Assembly (NCBI GenBank): GCA_002724635.1
Contig: PBPM01000019.1
Location: 1 to 47,268, forward strand
Length of the DNA stretch: 47,268 nt
Direction of reading: 5' to 3'
Origin: Rhodospirillaceae bacterium
GTDB taxonomy: Bacteria; Pseudomonadota; Alphaproteobacteria; UBA6615
A program made the translations under genes and the position numbers. This document shows, piece after piece, positions 18,388-27,584 of this stretch (the stretch's first letter is position 1; each line of letters opens with the position of its first letter). Under the pieces are notes generated by a model. The model searched no databases and was not told the origin of the DNA. It worked only from the letters and a program-made list of their open reading frames with translations.

Positions 18388-19076
18388 TTGCCGTGCAGGA
18401 CCTGTGTGATCTGCGCCATAACGGAGATAGCGATTTCTGCGGGGCTCTTGGCGTTGATGGCGAGCCCCACCGGCGCGTGGATGCGCCTAATCTCGATCTC
18501 GGTGTAGCCTGCCGCGGTCAGCCGTTCCACGCGCCCGGCATGGGTGCGCTTGCTGCCGAGCGAGCCGACATAGAAAGCCTCGGACCGAAGCGCAATATGT
18601 AGCGCAGGGTCATCCAGCTTGGGATCGTGGGTCAGTGTGACGATCGCTGTGCGGTTGTCGACGCCGATTTCTTTCAACGCGTCGTCGGGCCAGTCCTCGC
18701 TCAGGGTAACGCCCGGGAAGCGATCACGAGTTGCAAAGGCGCCCCGCGGATCCACGATGACGACCTCATAGCCGGATGTCTGGGCCAGCGTTACTAGAGG
18801 CTGGGCTATATGTACCGCACCGACGATAATCATCCGCTTGGGTGGGTTGAAAACTTGCACGAAGAGCGGGGTGTCGCCGGTACGCAGCCGCCCGCTCTTG
18901 TCGTCACGAAGTGCATCACGCGCGGCTGTGAGAATCTCTTCGTCAAGATCAAGTTGCCCCTCGGTCCGGTCGTAGAAAACAAGGGTTTGTGCGCCGCTAT
19001 CGAGATGCGATACGAGCGCTACAGCTTGCTTACCTGCACGGGCGGCAAGCAGCGATGTCAGTGTTTCGGGTCGCAT
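18384..19076 (-). CDS. XdhC family protein, C-terminal Rossmann-type half
   Basis: A 230-residue protein with the XdhC C-terminal domain: the glycine-motif strand PKRMIIVGAVHIAQPL (GAVHIA), VIVDPRGAFATRDRF, IVTLTHDPKLDDPAL and YVGSLGSKRTHAGR, ending in IHAPVGLAINAKSPAEIAISVMAQI. XdhC proteins bind molybdopterin cofactor, help sulfurate it, and deliver it to xanthine dehydrogenase or CO dehydrogenase-type enzymes. Here the two halves of a typical XdhC are split in two adjacent genes, this one and 19082-19429, separated by only 5 bases. This resembles coxF/coxI in carboxydotrophs, but I do not assign either symbol. Confidence 0.88.
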   Translation of the reverse strand: MRPETLTSLLAARAGKQAVALVSHLDSGAQTLVFYDRTEGQLDLDEEILTAARDALRDDKSGRLRTGDTPLFVQVFNPPKRMIIVGAVHIAQPLVTLAQTSGYEVVIVDPRGAFATRDRFPGVTLSEDWPDDALKEIGVDNRTAIVTLTHDPKLDDPALHIALRSEAFYVGSLGSKRTHAGRVERLTAAGYTEIEIRRIHAPVGLAINAKSPAEIAISVMAQITQVLHGK

Positions 19077-19081
19077 CCCGG

Positions 19082-19429
19082 TCAGTCCAGTCGCTCGACC
19101 CAGACCTCGACCTTGCCGCCACAGGCGAGGCCGACTTCCCAGGCCATTTCGTTAGAGACCCCAAAATCGAGCAGCCGGGGCTTGCCATCCGCCATGACTC
19201 GGTGGGCCTCATGTACGACGGCGCTCTCGATGCATCCGCCCGAGACCGAGCCGGTCATGTTGCCGTCCTCGTCGACCGCCAGCTGGCTTCCCACCGGTCG
19301 CGGTGAGGAACCCCAGGTCGTGACCACGGTGGCAATTGCAACTTTCTTACCGGACCCGCGCCAAGCGGCAGCCTTCTCGACGACGTCGTCATGGTCGACA
19401 GTCTGAAGGTCAATGGTCCATTTACTCAT
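19082..19429 (-). CDS. XdhC/CoxI family protein, N-terminal domain only
   Basis: A short 115-residue protein with the complete XdhC_CoxI N-terminal motif set: VAIATVVTTWGSSPRPVGSQ, MTGSVSGGCIE and a C-terminal LACGGKVEVWVERLD. The conserved Cys in GGCIE and in CGG is linked to cofactor binding or sulfuration in XdhC proteins. It overlaps the CoxE-like stop by 4 bases (start 19429, CoxE stop 19426), so translation is coupled. It would act with the Rossmann half encoded immediately downstream as a two-subunit XdhC equivalent for maturing the molybdenum hydroxylase. Confidence 0.9.
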   Translation of the reverse strand: MSKWTIDLQTVDHDDVVEKAAAWRGSGKKVAIATVVTTWGSSPRPVGSQLAVDEDGNMTGSVSGGCIESAVVHEAHRVMADGKPRLLDFGVSNEMAWEVGLACGGKVEVWVERLD

Positions 19430-20736
19430 TGTGCTGCCTCCTCGCTGGATATCGTTAAAAACGTCCCATGCCCGTCGTCCCGGGACAAGGTTTCCGCGAG
19501 CTGCTCTAGGCTTTCCAGATTATGGATCGAGCGGAACTCGTCCGTGTGCGGAAGCATCGCCCGGGCGCCCAGGGACTTGGGCTCGTACCGATCATAACGT
19601 AGGAGTGGGTTCAACCAGATCAAGCGACGGCAGGACATGTGGAGGCGCTCGATTTCCTTTTCGAGCCCATCCGCTGCGTCGCGGTCCAGGCCGTCGGTGA
19701 TCAACAGAACAATCGCACCCTGGCCGAGCACCCGACGCGACCAGTTGGTATTGAAGTCATGCAGTGTGCGACCGATCCGGGTCCCGCCGGACCAGTCATC
19801 CACCGCCTCGGCCACCCGATCAAGCGCCTCGTCGACGTCTTTGAAGCGAAGCTGCCGGGTGACGTTGGTGAGCCGGGTGCCAAACAGGAAGGTGTGCACC
19901 CGGTCACGGTCGTTTGTTACGGCGTGCATGAAATGCAAGATCATGCGCGAGTATCGGCTCATCGAGCCCGAGATATCGCAAAGCACGGCGAGGGGCGGGT
20001 GACGGCGCTTGCGCTTGCGGTACTGCAGCGGAATTGACGTGCCGCCGCCACGCAGGGCCGCGCGCAGCGTCGCGAGCATGTCGATGCGATTCCCTCGCGT
20101 GTCGCGTCGGAAACGCCTGGTCGGTACCTCCATGATGGGTAAGCGCATCCGTGCGATGGCACGCTTGGCCGCCTCTAGCTCCTCGTTCGACATTTTCTCG
20201 AAATCGGTCTGCTGCAACACCTCGTTGGCGGAAAAGGTCATCACGGCATCGACGGTGATCTCCGGCTCTTCGTCATCCTGTCCGCCGTCACCCTCGCTGG
20301 GAATCTCCATTTGCTCCTGCTTCAGGGCCTCAGCCAGGCGCCGATTCATTTCCTCTGCGTTCTGCTGGGCCTCCGAATCGACGAAGGAAGGCAGGACAAG
20401 CGATGCCATTCGTTCTAGGAGCTTGGGGTTACGCCAGAAGATGTGGAAGGCCTGATCGAAGATTTCGCGCTGGTCGCGCCGGTTCACGAAGACTGCGTGT
20501 AGGGCCCAATAGAAATCTTCGCGATTGTCGAGTCCAACAATCTCGACGGCACCGATGGCCTCGATCACCTTGCCCGGCCCTGCAGGGAGACCCGCCGCAC
20601 GCAGCACGCGTGCGAAATGCATGATGTTATTCGCGATCTTTCCGGGCCCGTCGACTCCGGTTTCGGAGATATCGTCGAGCTTCGCCCTAGCCCGGAGCGC
20701 CGGGCGCGCCTCGTCGGGGATCGCCTTTTCAGACAC
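19426..20736 (-). CDS. coxE: CoxE-like von Willebrand factor A domain protein
   Basis: A 436-residue VWA protein of the CoxE family. The MIDAS motif DISGS is at residues 254-258, followed by GGTRIGRTL with the MIDAS threonine, and LLITDGLDRDAADGL carrying the last acidic ligand. The N-terminal 240 residues are helical and charged, with an acidic stretch near 148-160. In Oligotropha, CoxD (a MoxR AAA+ chaperone) and CoxE work in building the CuSMo active site of CO dehydrogenase. Here CoxE follows the MoxR gene by 7 bases. In a form II locus its exact target chemistry is uncertain, but a role in maturing the adjacent CoxL is the natural inference. Confidence 0.9.
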   Translation of the reverse strand: MSEKAIPDEARPALRARAKLDDISETGVDGPGKIANNIMHFARVLRAAGLPAGPGKVIEAIGAVEIVGLDNREDFYWALHAVFVNRRDQREIFDQAFHIFWRNPKLLERMASLVLPSFVDSEAQQNAEEMNRRLAEALKQEQMEIPSEGDGGQDDEEPEITVDAVMTFSANEVLQQTDFEKMSNEELEAAKRAIARMRLPIMEVPTRRFRRDTRGNRIDMLATLRAALRGGGTSIPLQYRKRKRRHPPLAVLCDISGSMSRYSRMILHFMHAVTNDRDRVHTFLFGTRLTNVTRQLRFKDVDEALDRVAEAVDDWSGGTRIGRTLHDFNTNWSRRVLGQGAIVLLITDGLDRDAADGLEKEIERLHMSCRRLIWLNPLLRYDRYEPKSLGARAMLPHTDEFRSIHNLESLEQLAETLSRDDGHGTFLTISSEEAAQ

Positions 20737-20743
20737 GGGCTGC

Positions 20744-21667
20744 CTAATTTACTGCCTGAGCGAGGGCGACCTCGCTCTTGACCTCGTCGAGGATCTTAGC
20801 CGCTTCACTGCCCCGGATCTTTGCTATGTCGTCCTGATATTTCAGTAGTACACCGAGCGTGTCGTCGATCGCGTCCGGGGTAAGTTCGATGATGTCGAGC
20901 TGGTGGAGCGCGGACGCCCAGTCGATGGTCTCGGCGATGCCAGGTACCTTGAATAGATCCGTCGCACGTAGGCGCTGAACGAAGTTGACCACTTGTCGCG
21001 ACAAACGCGCATCGGCCTGTGGGGCCTTGATGCTCAGAATTTCGAGTTCGCGCTCCGCGTCGGGGTAGTCGACCCAATAGTAGAAACAGCGTCGCTTTAG
21101 AGCGTCATGGATCTCCCGCGTCCGGTTTGAGGTGATAATCACAATTGGCGGTTCTTCCGCACGGATGGTGCCGATTTCCGGAATCGTAATCTGGAAGTCC
21201 GAGAGGACCTCAAGTAGGTAGGCCTCAAAAGCCTCGTCGGTGCGGTCGAGTTCATCGATCAAAAGGACAGGGGGTCCGTCCGTGGACGGATCCAGAGCCT
21301 GAAGTAGGGGGCGGTGGATTAGGAACTTGTTGGCAAAGATGTCGCTGCCGAGACGTTCGCGATCGGGCGCGCCTTCCACCTCGGCGAGGCGAATTTCGAT
21401 CATCTGCGCAGCGTAGTTCCACTCGTAGACCGCGGAGGCAACGTCGAGCCCCTCATAGCACTGCAGGCGGACGAGGCGCCGTCCGAGTGTATCGGCCAGT
21501 ACCTTGGCAATCTCTGTTTTGCCGACGCCTGCCTCGCCTTCGAGGAACAGGGGGCGTCCGAGGGAAAGGGCAAGGTGTACGGCGGTCGACAGACTGCGAT
21601 CCGACACGTAGTTGCCCTCGGACAGGAGCGCTAGGGTGTTTTCGACATTCTCGGGAATTCGGTTCAA
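20744..21667 (-). CDS. coxD: CoxD-like MoxR family AAA+ ATPase
   Basis: A 307-residue MoxR-type AAA+ ATPase. Walker A is GEAGVGKT (residues 44-51) and Walker B is LLIDEL (135-140), followed by IVIITSNRTREIHDALKRRC, covering sensor 1 and the arginine finger region, and WASALHQLDI near the C-terminal lid. MoxR ATPases pair with VWA proteins to activate metalloenzymes; CoxD is proposed to unfold or remodel apo-CoxL during sulfur and copper insertion. The gene is transcribed ahead of coxE. A 169-base gap containing a strong hairpin separates it from coxM upstream, so the structural and maturation genes may be expressed at different levels. Confidence 0.92.
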   Translation of the reverse strand: MNRIPENVENTLALLSEGNYVSDRSLSTAVHLALSLGRPLFLEGEAGVGKTEIAKVLADTLGRRLVRLQCYEGLDVASAVYEWNYAAQMIEIRLAEVEGAPDRERLGSDIFANKFLIHRPLLQALDPSTDGPPVLLIDELDRTDEAFEAYLLEVLSDFQITIPEIGTIRAEEPPIVIITSNRTREIHDALKRRCFYYWVDYPDAERELEILSIKAPQADARLSRQVVNFVQRLRATDLFKVPGIAETIDWASALHQLDIIELTPDAIDDTLGVLLKYQDDIAKIRGSEAAKILDEVKSEVALAQAVN

Positions 21668-21785
21668 ATGACTGATTCCATTTTCGACGGTGGCGTGGGG
21701 CTGACAAGGACCAGTTTAGGCGGGGGAGCCCCCCTTGCGATTGATATAGCGCAGGCGCGTTTCATGGCCAACAGGACCAAGAGAG

Positions 21786-21810
21786 ACGGCCGGAGCAAAG
21801 CCCCGGCCGT
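21786..21810 (-). terminator. Hairpin between coxM and coxD (possible attenuating terminator)
   Basis: Read on the minus strand, ACGGCCGG pairs with CCGGCCGT around a GGGCTTTGCTCC-type core, which can extend the stem to about 11 bp with one G-T pair and a TTT loop. The 3' side is CTCTCTTGG rather than a clean T-run, so it may be a partial terminator, an mRNA-stabilising hairpin protecting coxSLM, or both. Confidence 0.5.
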
Positions 21811-21836
21811 GTCACTGGAAGTCTTTTCGGCGGGGC

Positions 21837-22634
21837 TCAGCCGGCGGCATCAACCGCGCGGCTCGCCATGACCGAGATCAGGTGGGCGCGGTATTCGGCC
21901 GAAGCATGGATATCGGAGTTCAACCCGTCGTCCGACATCGTTACGCCCTTGGCGGCTTCCGCGCTCCAGTTTCCGGAAAGGGCGCTCTCGATATCGCCGG
22001 CGCGGAATACGCCATCCTGTCCGGCGCCGGTCACGGCGACGCGGGTCTCGCCGTCGGTTTGCGCCACCATCACGCCAACCAGCGCATAACGCGACGCTGG
22101 GTTCGGGAACTTTTTATAGGCGGCCTTATCGGGAACCGGGAAGCGTACAGCCGTGATCAGTTCACCCTCTTCGAGGGCTGTCGTGAACATGCCGTCGAAA
22201 TAGTCTTCCGCGGCGATTTCACGCTGGTTCGTAATGACGATCGCATTCAAGCCAAGAACGGCGGCCGGATAGTCGGCGGCCGGATCGTTGTTGGCTAGGG
22301 AACCGCCGATCGTACCGCGGTTACGGACCTGCGGATCGCCGATATTATCAGCAAGGCTTGCGAGCGCGGGGATCTTCGATTTGACGACGTCGCTGTTCGC
22401 CACGTCGACATGCCGGGTCATGGCCTTGATGGTGACGGAATTGCCGCCATCCTCGATGCCGACAAGGTCGCCGAGTCCAGCTAGATCTACGAGATCCGAC
22501 GGCTGGGCCAGACGCTGCTTGAGGGTCGGGATGAGAGTCATCCCCCCGGCGAGGAACCGGCCGTCCTCGGCGGAACTCACAGCGCTTGCCGCATCGTCGG
22601 CGGAACCCGCCTTCTGGTAATTGAATTCGTACAT
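21837..22634 (-). CDS. coxM: Molybdenum hydroxylase FAD-binding subunit (CoxM-like)
   Basis: A 265-residue medium subunit. It contains the two FAD pyrophosphate motifs of the family, LAGGMTLIPTLKQ (AGG at about 29-31) and RGTIGGSLANNDPAADYPA (TIGG at 108-111). It also has a C-terminal CO_deh_flav_C-like domain (SRYALVGVMVAQTDGETRVAVTGAG). Its length is slightly below the roughly 285-290 residues of the Oligotropha protein. The subunit carries electrons from the 2Fe-2S centres of CoxS to FAD and on to quinones or another acceptor. Gene order on the minus strand is S-L-M, and coxM starts 22 bases after the coxL stop. Confidence 0.92.
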   Translation of the reverse strand: MYEFNYQKAGSADDAASAVSSAEDGRFLAGGMTLIPTLKQRLAQPSDLVDLAGLGDLVGIEDGGNSVTIKAMTRHVDVANSDVVKSKIPALASLADNIGDPQVRNRGTIGGSLANNDPAADYPAAVLGLNAIVITNQREIAAEDYFDGMFTTALEEGELITAVRFPVPDKAAYKKFPNPASRYALVGVMVAQTDGETRVAVTGAGQDGVFRAGDIESALSGNWSAEAAKGVTMSDDGLNSDIHASAEYRAHLISVMASRAVDAAG

Positions 22635-22656
22635 CGTCTACCTCCCTCGCCAGACG

Positions 22657-25035
22657 TTATTCCGCCGCCTGGCGGACACTGGAATCCTGGATGGTCTGCC
22701 ACACCCTCTGGGGTGTCGCAGGCATTGAAATGTCTTCGACGCCAAGCCCCGCCAATGCGTCGAGAATGGCGTTGACCACCGCGGGCGGAGAACCGATTGC
22801 CCCAACTTCGCCCACGCCCTTCACTTCGAGCGGGTTCGATGCTCCCATGACGCTCTGGGTTGCCACCGAGAAGCTCGGGAGGTTGTCGGCGCGCGGCATG
22901 GTGTAGTCCATGTAAGAGCCCGTGAGAAGCTGGCCATCATCATCATAGACACAACCCTCGAGGAGAGCCTGTCCCACGCCCTGAGCAAGGCCGCCATGCA
23001 CTTGGCCCTCGACGATCATGGGATTGACCACGCGCCCGACATCGTCGACCGCGGTGAAATTTATGATCTCTACATTGCCGGTCTCGGGATCGACCTCGAC
23101 CTCGCAGATATGCGCGCCGCCGGGGAAGCTGAAGTTCAGCGGATCGTAGAAGGCGTTTTCGTCCAGCCCTGGTTCGATCTCCTCGATCGGGTAATTGTGC
23201 GGCACATAGGCGGCCAGCGAGACTTCACCGAAGGCCATTTCCTTGTCGGTACCGGCCACGGTGAACTTGCCGTCGGCAAACTCGATATCGGAGACGTCGG
23301 CTTCCATGATATGCGCGGCAATCTTCTTGGCCTTGTCGATGACCTTGTTGCACGCCTTGAGGATTGCCGGCCCGCCCACGGCGAGGGAGCGCGACCCGTA
23401 GGTGCCCATGCCGAATTGGACCTGGTCGGTATCGCCATGGCTGATCTCGACCTGGTCCGCCGGAATGCCGAAGGATTCCGATACCAGTTGGGCGAATGTC
23501 GTCTCGTGGCCCTGTCCGTGATTGTGGGTGCCTGTATAGACCGTCACGGAACCGGTCGGGTGCACCCGAACCTGCGCTGATTCATAGAGCCCCGCACGTG
23601 CACCCAGTGCGCCGGCGACGGCCGACGGGGCGATCCCGCAGGCCTCGACATAGGTCGAGATGCCGATTCCGCGCAGCTTGCCGGTCTTCTCGGCAGCGGC
23701 GCGGCGCTTCTCGAACCCTAGATAGTCGGCGACCTTGAGCGCGCTTTCAAACGAGGCCGGCGTGTCGCCGCAGTCATATTGCAGTGCGACCGGCGTCTGA
23801 TAGGGATACTGGTCTGACTGAATCATGTTCTGCTTGCGCAGTTCGGCCGGGTCCATTCCGAGTTGACGGGCAGCCTTGGTGACCAGCCGTTCTAGTAGAT
23901 AGGTGCATTCCGGGCGGCCGGCGCCGCGATAGGCGTCGACGGGAGCGGTGTTGGTAAAGACCGTCTGCACTTCGGCGTAGATCGCGGGGGTCGTGTATAC
24001 GCCCGCGAGCAGGGTTGCGTACAGGTAGGTTGGGACACTCGAGCCGAAGGTCGAGAGATAGGAACCCACATTGGCCTTCGTCTCAACCCGTAGGCCCAAG
24101 AAGTTTCCATCCGCGTCAAGCGCCAGCTCCGCATGGGTTTCGTGATCGCGGCCATGGGCGTCGGTCGCAAAGGACTCAGACCGTTCGGCCGTCCACTTGA
24201 TTGGCACATGCACCTTGGCGGCGGCCCAGGTCAGAATGGCTTCCTCGGCATAGTGGAAAATCTTGGAGCCGAAACCGCCACCGACATCGGGCGCCACGAT
24301 GCGCAGCTTGTGCTCGGGAATCTGTAACACGAAGGCGCCCATCAGCAGACGGATGACGTGCGGGTTCTGAGTTGTCGTGTGAAGCGTGTACTGGCCTGTC
24401 GAGCGGTCGAACTCCGCGATCGCGGCGCGGGGCTCCATGGCGTTGGGAATGAGCCGGTTGTTCACCAGGTCGATCGACACGACATGCTGTGCATCGGCGA
24501 AGGCCGCGTCGACTGTGTCTTTCTCGCCGATTTCCCAGTCGAAGCAGCGGTTGTTCGGCACATCATCATGCACTAGCGTTCCGTCAGCCAGCGCCGAATC
24601 CATATCTACGACCGCGGGCAACAAGCCGTAGTCCACCTCGATCAGTTCGGCAGCGTCGCGCGCGACGTCACGAGTTTCTGCTATGACAATTGCCACCTGA
24701 TCGCCCACATAACGTACCTTGGAGACCGCCAGCGGCGGATGGGCAGGCTCCGCCATCGGCGAGCCGTCCTTGTTGTGAATCTGCCAGCCGCAGGGGAGGC
24801 CGCCGACGCCGTCCGCTGCCATGTCCGCACCGGTCAGAACCGCGATCACTCCCGGAGTTGCTTCAGCCCCGGACGTGTCGACGGAATTAATTGTCGCATG
24901 GGCATGGGGCGATCGCAGAATCCATGCAAAGGCCTGTCCCGGTCGGTTGATGTCGTCGGTATAGCTTCCATTGCCGGTGAGGAAACGCTGGTCCTCGACC
25001 CGCTTGATGGACGCGCCAATTCCCGTACCGGTCAT
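22657..25035 (-). CDS. coxL: Molybdenum hydroxylase large subunit, form II CoxL-like
   Basis: A 792-residue xanthine-oxidase-family large subunit. The MCD-binding glycine motif GGGFGSK is at 252-258, and the C-terminal active-site glutamate is in [14 protein letters not shown] (E about 743). The active-site loop reads AYRGAGR at 368-374. True aerobic CO dehydrogenases (form I) carry AYxCSFR with the Cu-binding cysteine; AYRGAGR marks form II, whose members are often annotated as CODH but whose substrates are mostly unproven and may be aldehydes, purines or other heterocycles. So it is a molybdenum hydroxylase whose CO oxidation should not be assumed. It lies 4 bases after coxS. Confidence 0.95.
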   Translation of the reverse strand: MTGTGIGASIKRVEDQRFLTGNGSYTDDINRPGQAFAWILRSPHAHATINSVDTSGAEATPGVIAVLTGADMAADGVGGLPCGWQIHNKDGSPMAEPAHPPLAVSKVRYVGDQVAIVIAETRDVARDAAELIEVDYGLLPAVVDMDSALADGTLVHDDVPNNRCFDWEIGEKDTVDAAFADAQHVVSIDLVNNRLIPNAMEPRAAIAEFDRSTGQYTLHTTTQNPHVIRLLMGAFVLQIPEHKLRIVAPDVGGGFGSKIFHYAEEAILTWAAAKVHVPIKWTAERSESFATDAHGRDHETHAELALDADGNFLGLRVETKANVGSYLSTFGSSVPTYLYATLLAGVYTTPAIYAEVQTVFTNTAPVDAYRGAGRPECTYLLERLVTKAARQLGMDPAELRKQNMIQSDQYPYQTPVALQYDCGDTPASFESALKVADYLGFEKRRAAAEKTGKLRGIGISTYVEACGIAPSAVAGALGARAGLYESAQVRVHPTGSVTVYTGTHNHGQGHETTFAQLVSESFGIPADQVEISHGDTDQVQFGMGTYGSRSLAVGGPAILKACNKVIDKAKKIAAHIMEADVSDIEFADGKFTVAGTDKEMAFGEVSLAAYVPHNYPIEEIEPGLDENAFYDPLNFSFPGGAHICEVEVDPETGNVEIINFTAVDDVGRVVNPMIVEGQVHGGLAQGVGQALLEGCVYDDDGQLLTGSYMDYTMPRADNLPSFSVATQSVMGASNPLEVKGVGEVGAIGSPPAVVNAILDALAGLGVEDISMPATPQRVWQTIQDSSVRQAAE

Positions 25036-25039
25036 AGCG

Positions 25040-25507
25040 CTAACCCTTCAGGGCTTTGGCGCCGGCAAGAATCGACTTAACGATATTGTGGTAGCCGGTG
25101 CAGCGGCAGAGGTTACCCTCCAGCCATTCGCGGACATCTTGTTCGCTCGGATCGGAGTTCTTCTGGACCAGGTCCAACGCGCTCATCACCATGCCCGGCG
25201 TGCAGAAGCCGCACTGTAGACCATGGTTCTCGCGAAAGGCTTCTTGCATCGGGTGCAATTCATCGCCATTGGCGAGCCCCTCGATCGTGGTCACGTCCGC
25301 ACCCTCGGCCTGAGCCGCGAGCATGGTACAGGACTTCAAGGATTCACCATTCACGTGAACTACGCAGGCGCCACACTGGCTGGTATCGCAACCGACATGG
25401 GTCCCGGTTAGTCCGAGATGTTCGCGAAGATACTGAACGAGTAGGGTCCGAGGCTCGACATCTGCCGAGACAGACTTTCCGTTCACCGCCATCGATACGG
25501 TGGGCAT
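25040..25507 (-). CDS. coxS: Molybdenum hydroxylase 2Fe-2S subunit (CoxS-like)
   Basis: A 155-residue small subunit with both 2Fe-2S clusters. The plant-ferredoxin-type cluster is held by C40, C45, C48 and C60 ([10 protein letters not shown]...SC). The helical-domain cluster is held by C99, C102, C134 and C136 (QCGFCTPGM and GNLCRCTGY). It passes electrons from the molybdenum site to the FAD in CoxM. It is the first structural gene; upstream are 160 bases to the coxG stop, which could hold a promoter, though no clear -35/-10 stands out. Length and motif spacing are exactly usual for the family. Confidence 0.95.
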   Translation of the reverse strand: MPTVSMAVNGKSVSADVEPRTLLVQYLREHLGLTGTHVGCDTSQCGACVVHVNGESLKSCTMLAAQAEGADVTTIEGLANGDELHPMQEAFRENHGLQCGFCTPGMVMSALDLVQKNSDPSEQDVREWLEGNLCRCTGYHNIVKSILAGAKALKG

Positions 25508-25667
25508 TACATTCCTCCCTGATTTCGGGTCGCCCCGCTAAATCGCCCCACGGTAGTGCGCAAGACAATCCTTTAATTACTTGTACAGAGTTTCTGCCGC
25601 AGGGGCGCTGTCGTCAAGGCACTGGACATCAAAATCGGCAGAATATGCAAAGAAACCCCCTTTGCAA

Positions 25668-26270
25668 TCAGCCAAATAACGCATAAAGCAATCCGGCGGC
25701 GAGTAATACACTCACGACCCATGTCCCGGCACCAACCTGAGACATCGCGGTGATCTGGCCGGCATTGGAGGCATGGGTGGTTAACGCGGCCGCCGGTGTG
25801 CCCTTTTCTGTCGGGTCCCCGACCGGGTCGTCGTCGGTCACGGCCTCGGCGAAATTCTCAAAGAACTGGGATGCCATCTTCTTGGCAGTACCGTCAATCA
25901 GGCGCGCTCCGAGCTGTGCCAGTTTACCGCCGACCTGAGCGTCGACTTCATACTTAAGTAGCGTGCCGTCCCCATCCTCCTCAAGCTTTACGTTTGCTCC
26001 ACCTTTTGCGAAACCGGCCGCGCCGCCCTTGCCTTCGCCGGAAATTCGATATCCGTTCGGCGCGTCGATGTCGGAGAGTTCGACGTCGCCGGCGAACTTT
26101 GCTTTCACGGGCCCGACCTTGGCAGTGACCTTGGCGGAAAAGGACGTGTCTGATGTCTGCTCGATCTCTTCGCAACCTGGGATGGATCGCTTTAGGGTTT
26201 CGGGATCGTTTAGCCCCGCCCAGACCTTTTCGCGGGACGCATTGATTTTGTATTCGCCGGACATTTCCAT
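25668..26270 (-). CDS. coxG: CoxG-like SRPBCC domain protein with C-terminal membrane helix
   Basis: I place the start at ATG 26270 because AAGGA lies 8 bases upstream; the open frame extends to 26414 without support. The 200-residue product has the CoxG fold: MSGEYKINASREKVWAGLN, IPGCEEI, KVGPVKAKFAGDVEL, GEGKGGAAGFAKGGANVKL and LAQLGARLIDGTAKKMASQFF. The last 20 residues (TWVVSVLLAAGLLYALF) form a membrane anchor. CoxG recruits CO dehydrogenase to the inner membrane, and recent work proposes it extracts and delivers quinone. Its presence beside a form II enzyme suggests that this hydroxylase too is coupled to the respiratory chain. It precedes coxS on the same strand. Confidence 0.9.
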   Translation of the reverse strand: MEMSGEYKINASREKVWAGLNDPETLKRSIPGCEEIEQTSDTSFSAKVTAKVGPVKAKFAGDVELSDIDAPNGYRISGEGKGGAAGFAKGGANVKLEEDGDGTLLKYEVDAQVGGKLAQLGARLIDGTAKKMASQFFENFAEAVTDDDPVGDPTEKGTPAAALTTHASNAGQITAMSQVGAGTWVVSVLLAAGLLYALFG

Positions 26271-26352
26271 GACGTTGATCCTTGTTGGGCTCGGGGATGC
26301 GATGAAATTAATCTCGGTGCGCAAGCGGGACAAGACATGCAGCTGAATTCTT

Positions 26353-27558
26353 TCAGGCATTGCGCAGCTGGCGCCCGACGATGGACATGCCGACTGCGCC
26401 TGCGAGCGAACCAAGGCCGATCGTTGTAAACCCCAGAAACCATGCGGTCGAGGAAGCTTGACCTCCTGCCGCGTCGAGTATCAGGCCCACCGCGAGCGGG
26501 CCGAGGAAACCGGCGGCAAAACCGAATAGCGAGTGTACCGCGAGGGTGAGGCCGCGATATCCGGGCGCCGCGGACTGTGTGGCGCCCGCGGTCAGGGATC
26601 CGGAATCTCCCATGACAAGGCCACTGTATACGAAGAAGAGGATGACCACGACCGGGAAGGGTAGCCCGGGGCTTATGCCTATCAGCAGGGCGACTGCAAA
26701 CGATGCTAGCATCGCTATGCGCGTTATGCGCCGTCGTCCGTAGAGTTCGCACAATTCGTTACCGATGAGGCTCGCCGCGACGGCGGCCAGATTGGCGACT
26801 GCGGCGATGAGGGCGGCCTCGGCATTCGCTGCGCCACCGCTTTTCTCGCCGGCGAAAACCAGGAAGGCGACGATCCATCCGCGCAACGCGAATAGTTCCC
26901 AAGAATGGCCAGCATAACCGAGGACGTATCCCATGGCCCTCCGATTGCGAAGCACGGGCCTGAAATCGAACGCACGCGTCGGTGGTCGCTCCTCCGGGAG
27001 CGTCGCGCGCTTGGATATGCACACGCCGACAATGAATGCAGCGGCAAGGGGACCGAGCGCTGCGATCCCGAATGCCCACGGCCACCCTAACAGGGCACCG
27101 ATCACGCCGTTCATCGCGAATGAGGTACCGACCCCGACGGAGAAACCGGCTGTGTAGATCGCGATGCCCCGGGACGGTAGGGGCGACGGCAGCCTGTCGG
27201 TCAGCACCTTTAGACCGGTCATGTATGTCCCGCCCACGCCAGCACCCTGAATCGCATTCCACGTCATCGCTGACCAGAAGCCATCGGCCAGCATCGCGAA
27301 GCCGGTGAGCCCGATGGCCGATAGCATCAGGCAGGCGAGGTAGATGCGGCGCGAATCGATTCGGTCGGTCCATGGGACGATGATCGCCACCGCTAACACA
27401 TAGCCGGCGAAGTAGATCCCGCCAATCCAGCCGGCTTGCGTGTTGTCGAGGTTCCATTCCGCCTGAAGCGGCAACAGCAAGGCAGGGAAGGCAGCGAACC
27501 CGGTCATGCTCGCGACATGGGCGGCAAACATAATGGTGATGATGCTAGTCGGTGGCAT
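26353..27558 (-). CDS. Major facilitator superfamily transporter
   Basis: About 401 residues with around 12 hydrophobic segments; MFS features include GWIGGIYFAGYVLAVAIIVP and the TDRIDSRRIY loop between helices 2 and 3 (motif A variant), followed by GGTYMTGLKVLTDRLP. The substrate is unknown. Two starts are possible: ATG 27558, chosen here because the first membrane helix begins soon after, or TTG 27588, whose TTGA overlaps the mrpG stop. Neither has a clear Shine-Dalgarno, so translation may depend on coupling to mrpG. Position between the Mrp operon and coxG leaves open whether it serves import of a hydroxylase substrate. Confidence 0.85.
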   Translation of the reverse strand: MPPTSIITIMFAAHVASMTGFAAFPALLLPLQAEWNLDNTQAGWIGGIYFAGYVLAVAIIVPWTDRIDSRRIYLACLMLSAIGLTGFAMLADGFWSAMTWNAIQGAGVGGTYMTGLKVLTDRLPSPLPSRGIAIYTAGFSVGVGTSFAMNGVIGALLGWPWAFGIAALGPLAAAFIVGVCISKRATLPEERPPTRAFDFRPVLRNRRAMGYVLGYAGHSWELFALRGWIVAFLVFAGEKSGGAANAEAALIAAVANLAAVAASLIGNELCELYGRRRITRIAMLASFAVALLIGISPGLPFPVVVILFFVYSGLVMGDSGSLTAGATQSAAPGYRGLTLAVHSLFGFAAGFLGPLAVGLILDAAGGQASSTAWFLGFTTIGLGSLAGAVGMSIVGRQLRNA

Positions 27559-27584
27559 GCGGGAGAGTATAGCCCGCAAGCGGG

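Noticed and set aside
22657-25507. Calling the hydroxylase a true aerobic CO dehydrogenase (form I)
   Set aside because: The active-site loop is AYRGAGR, not AYxCSFR, so copper ligation and CO oxidation are not supported by sequence.
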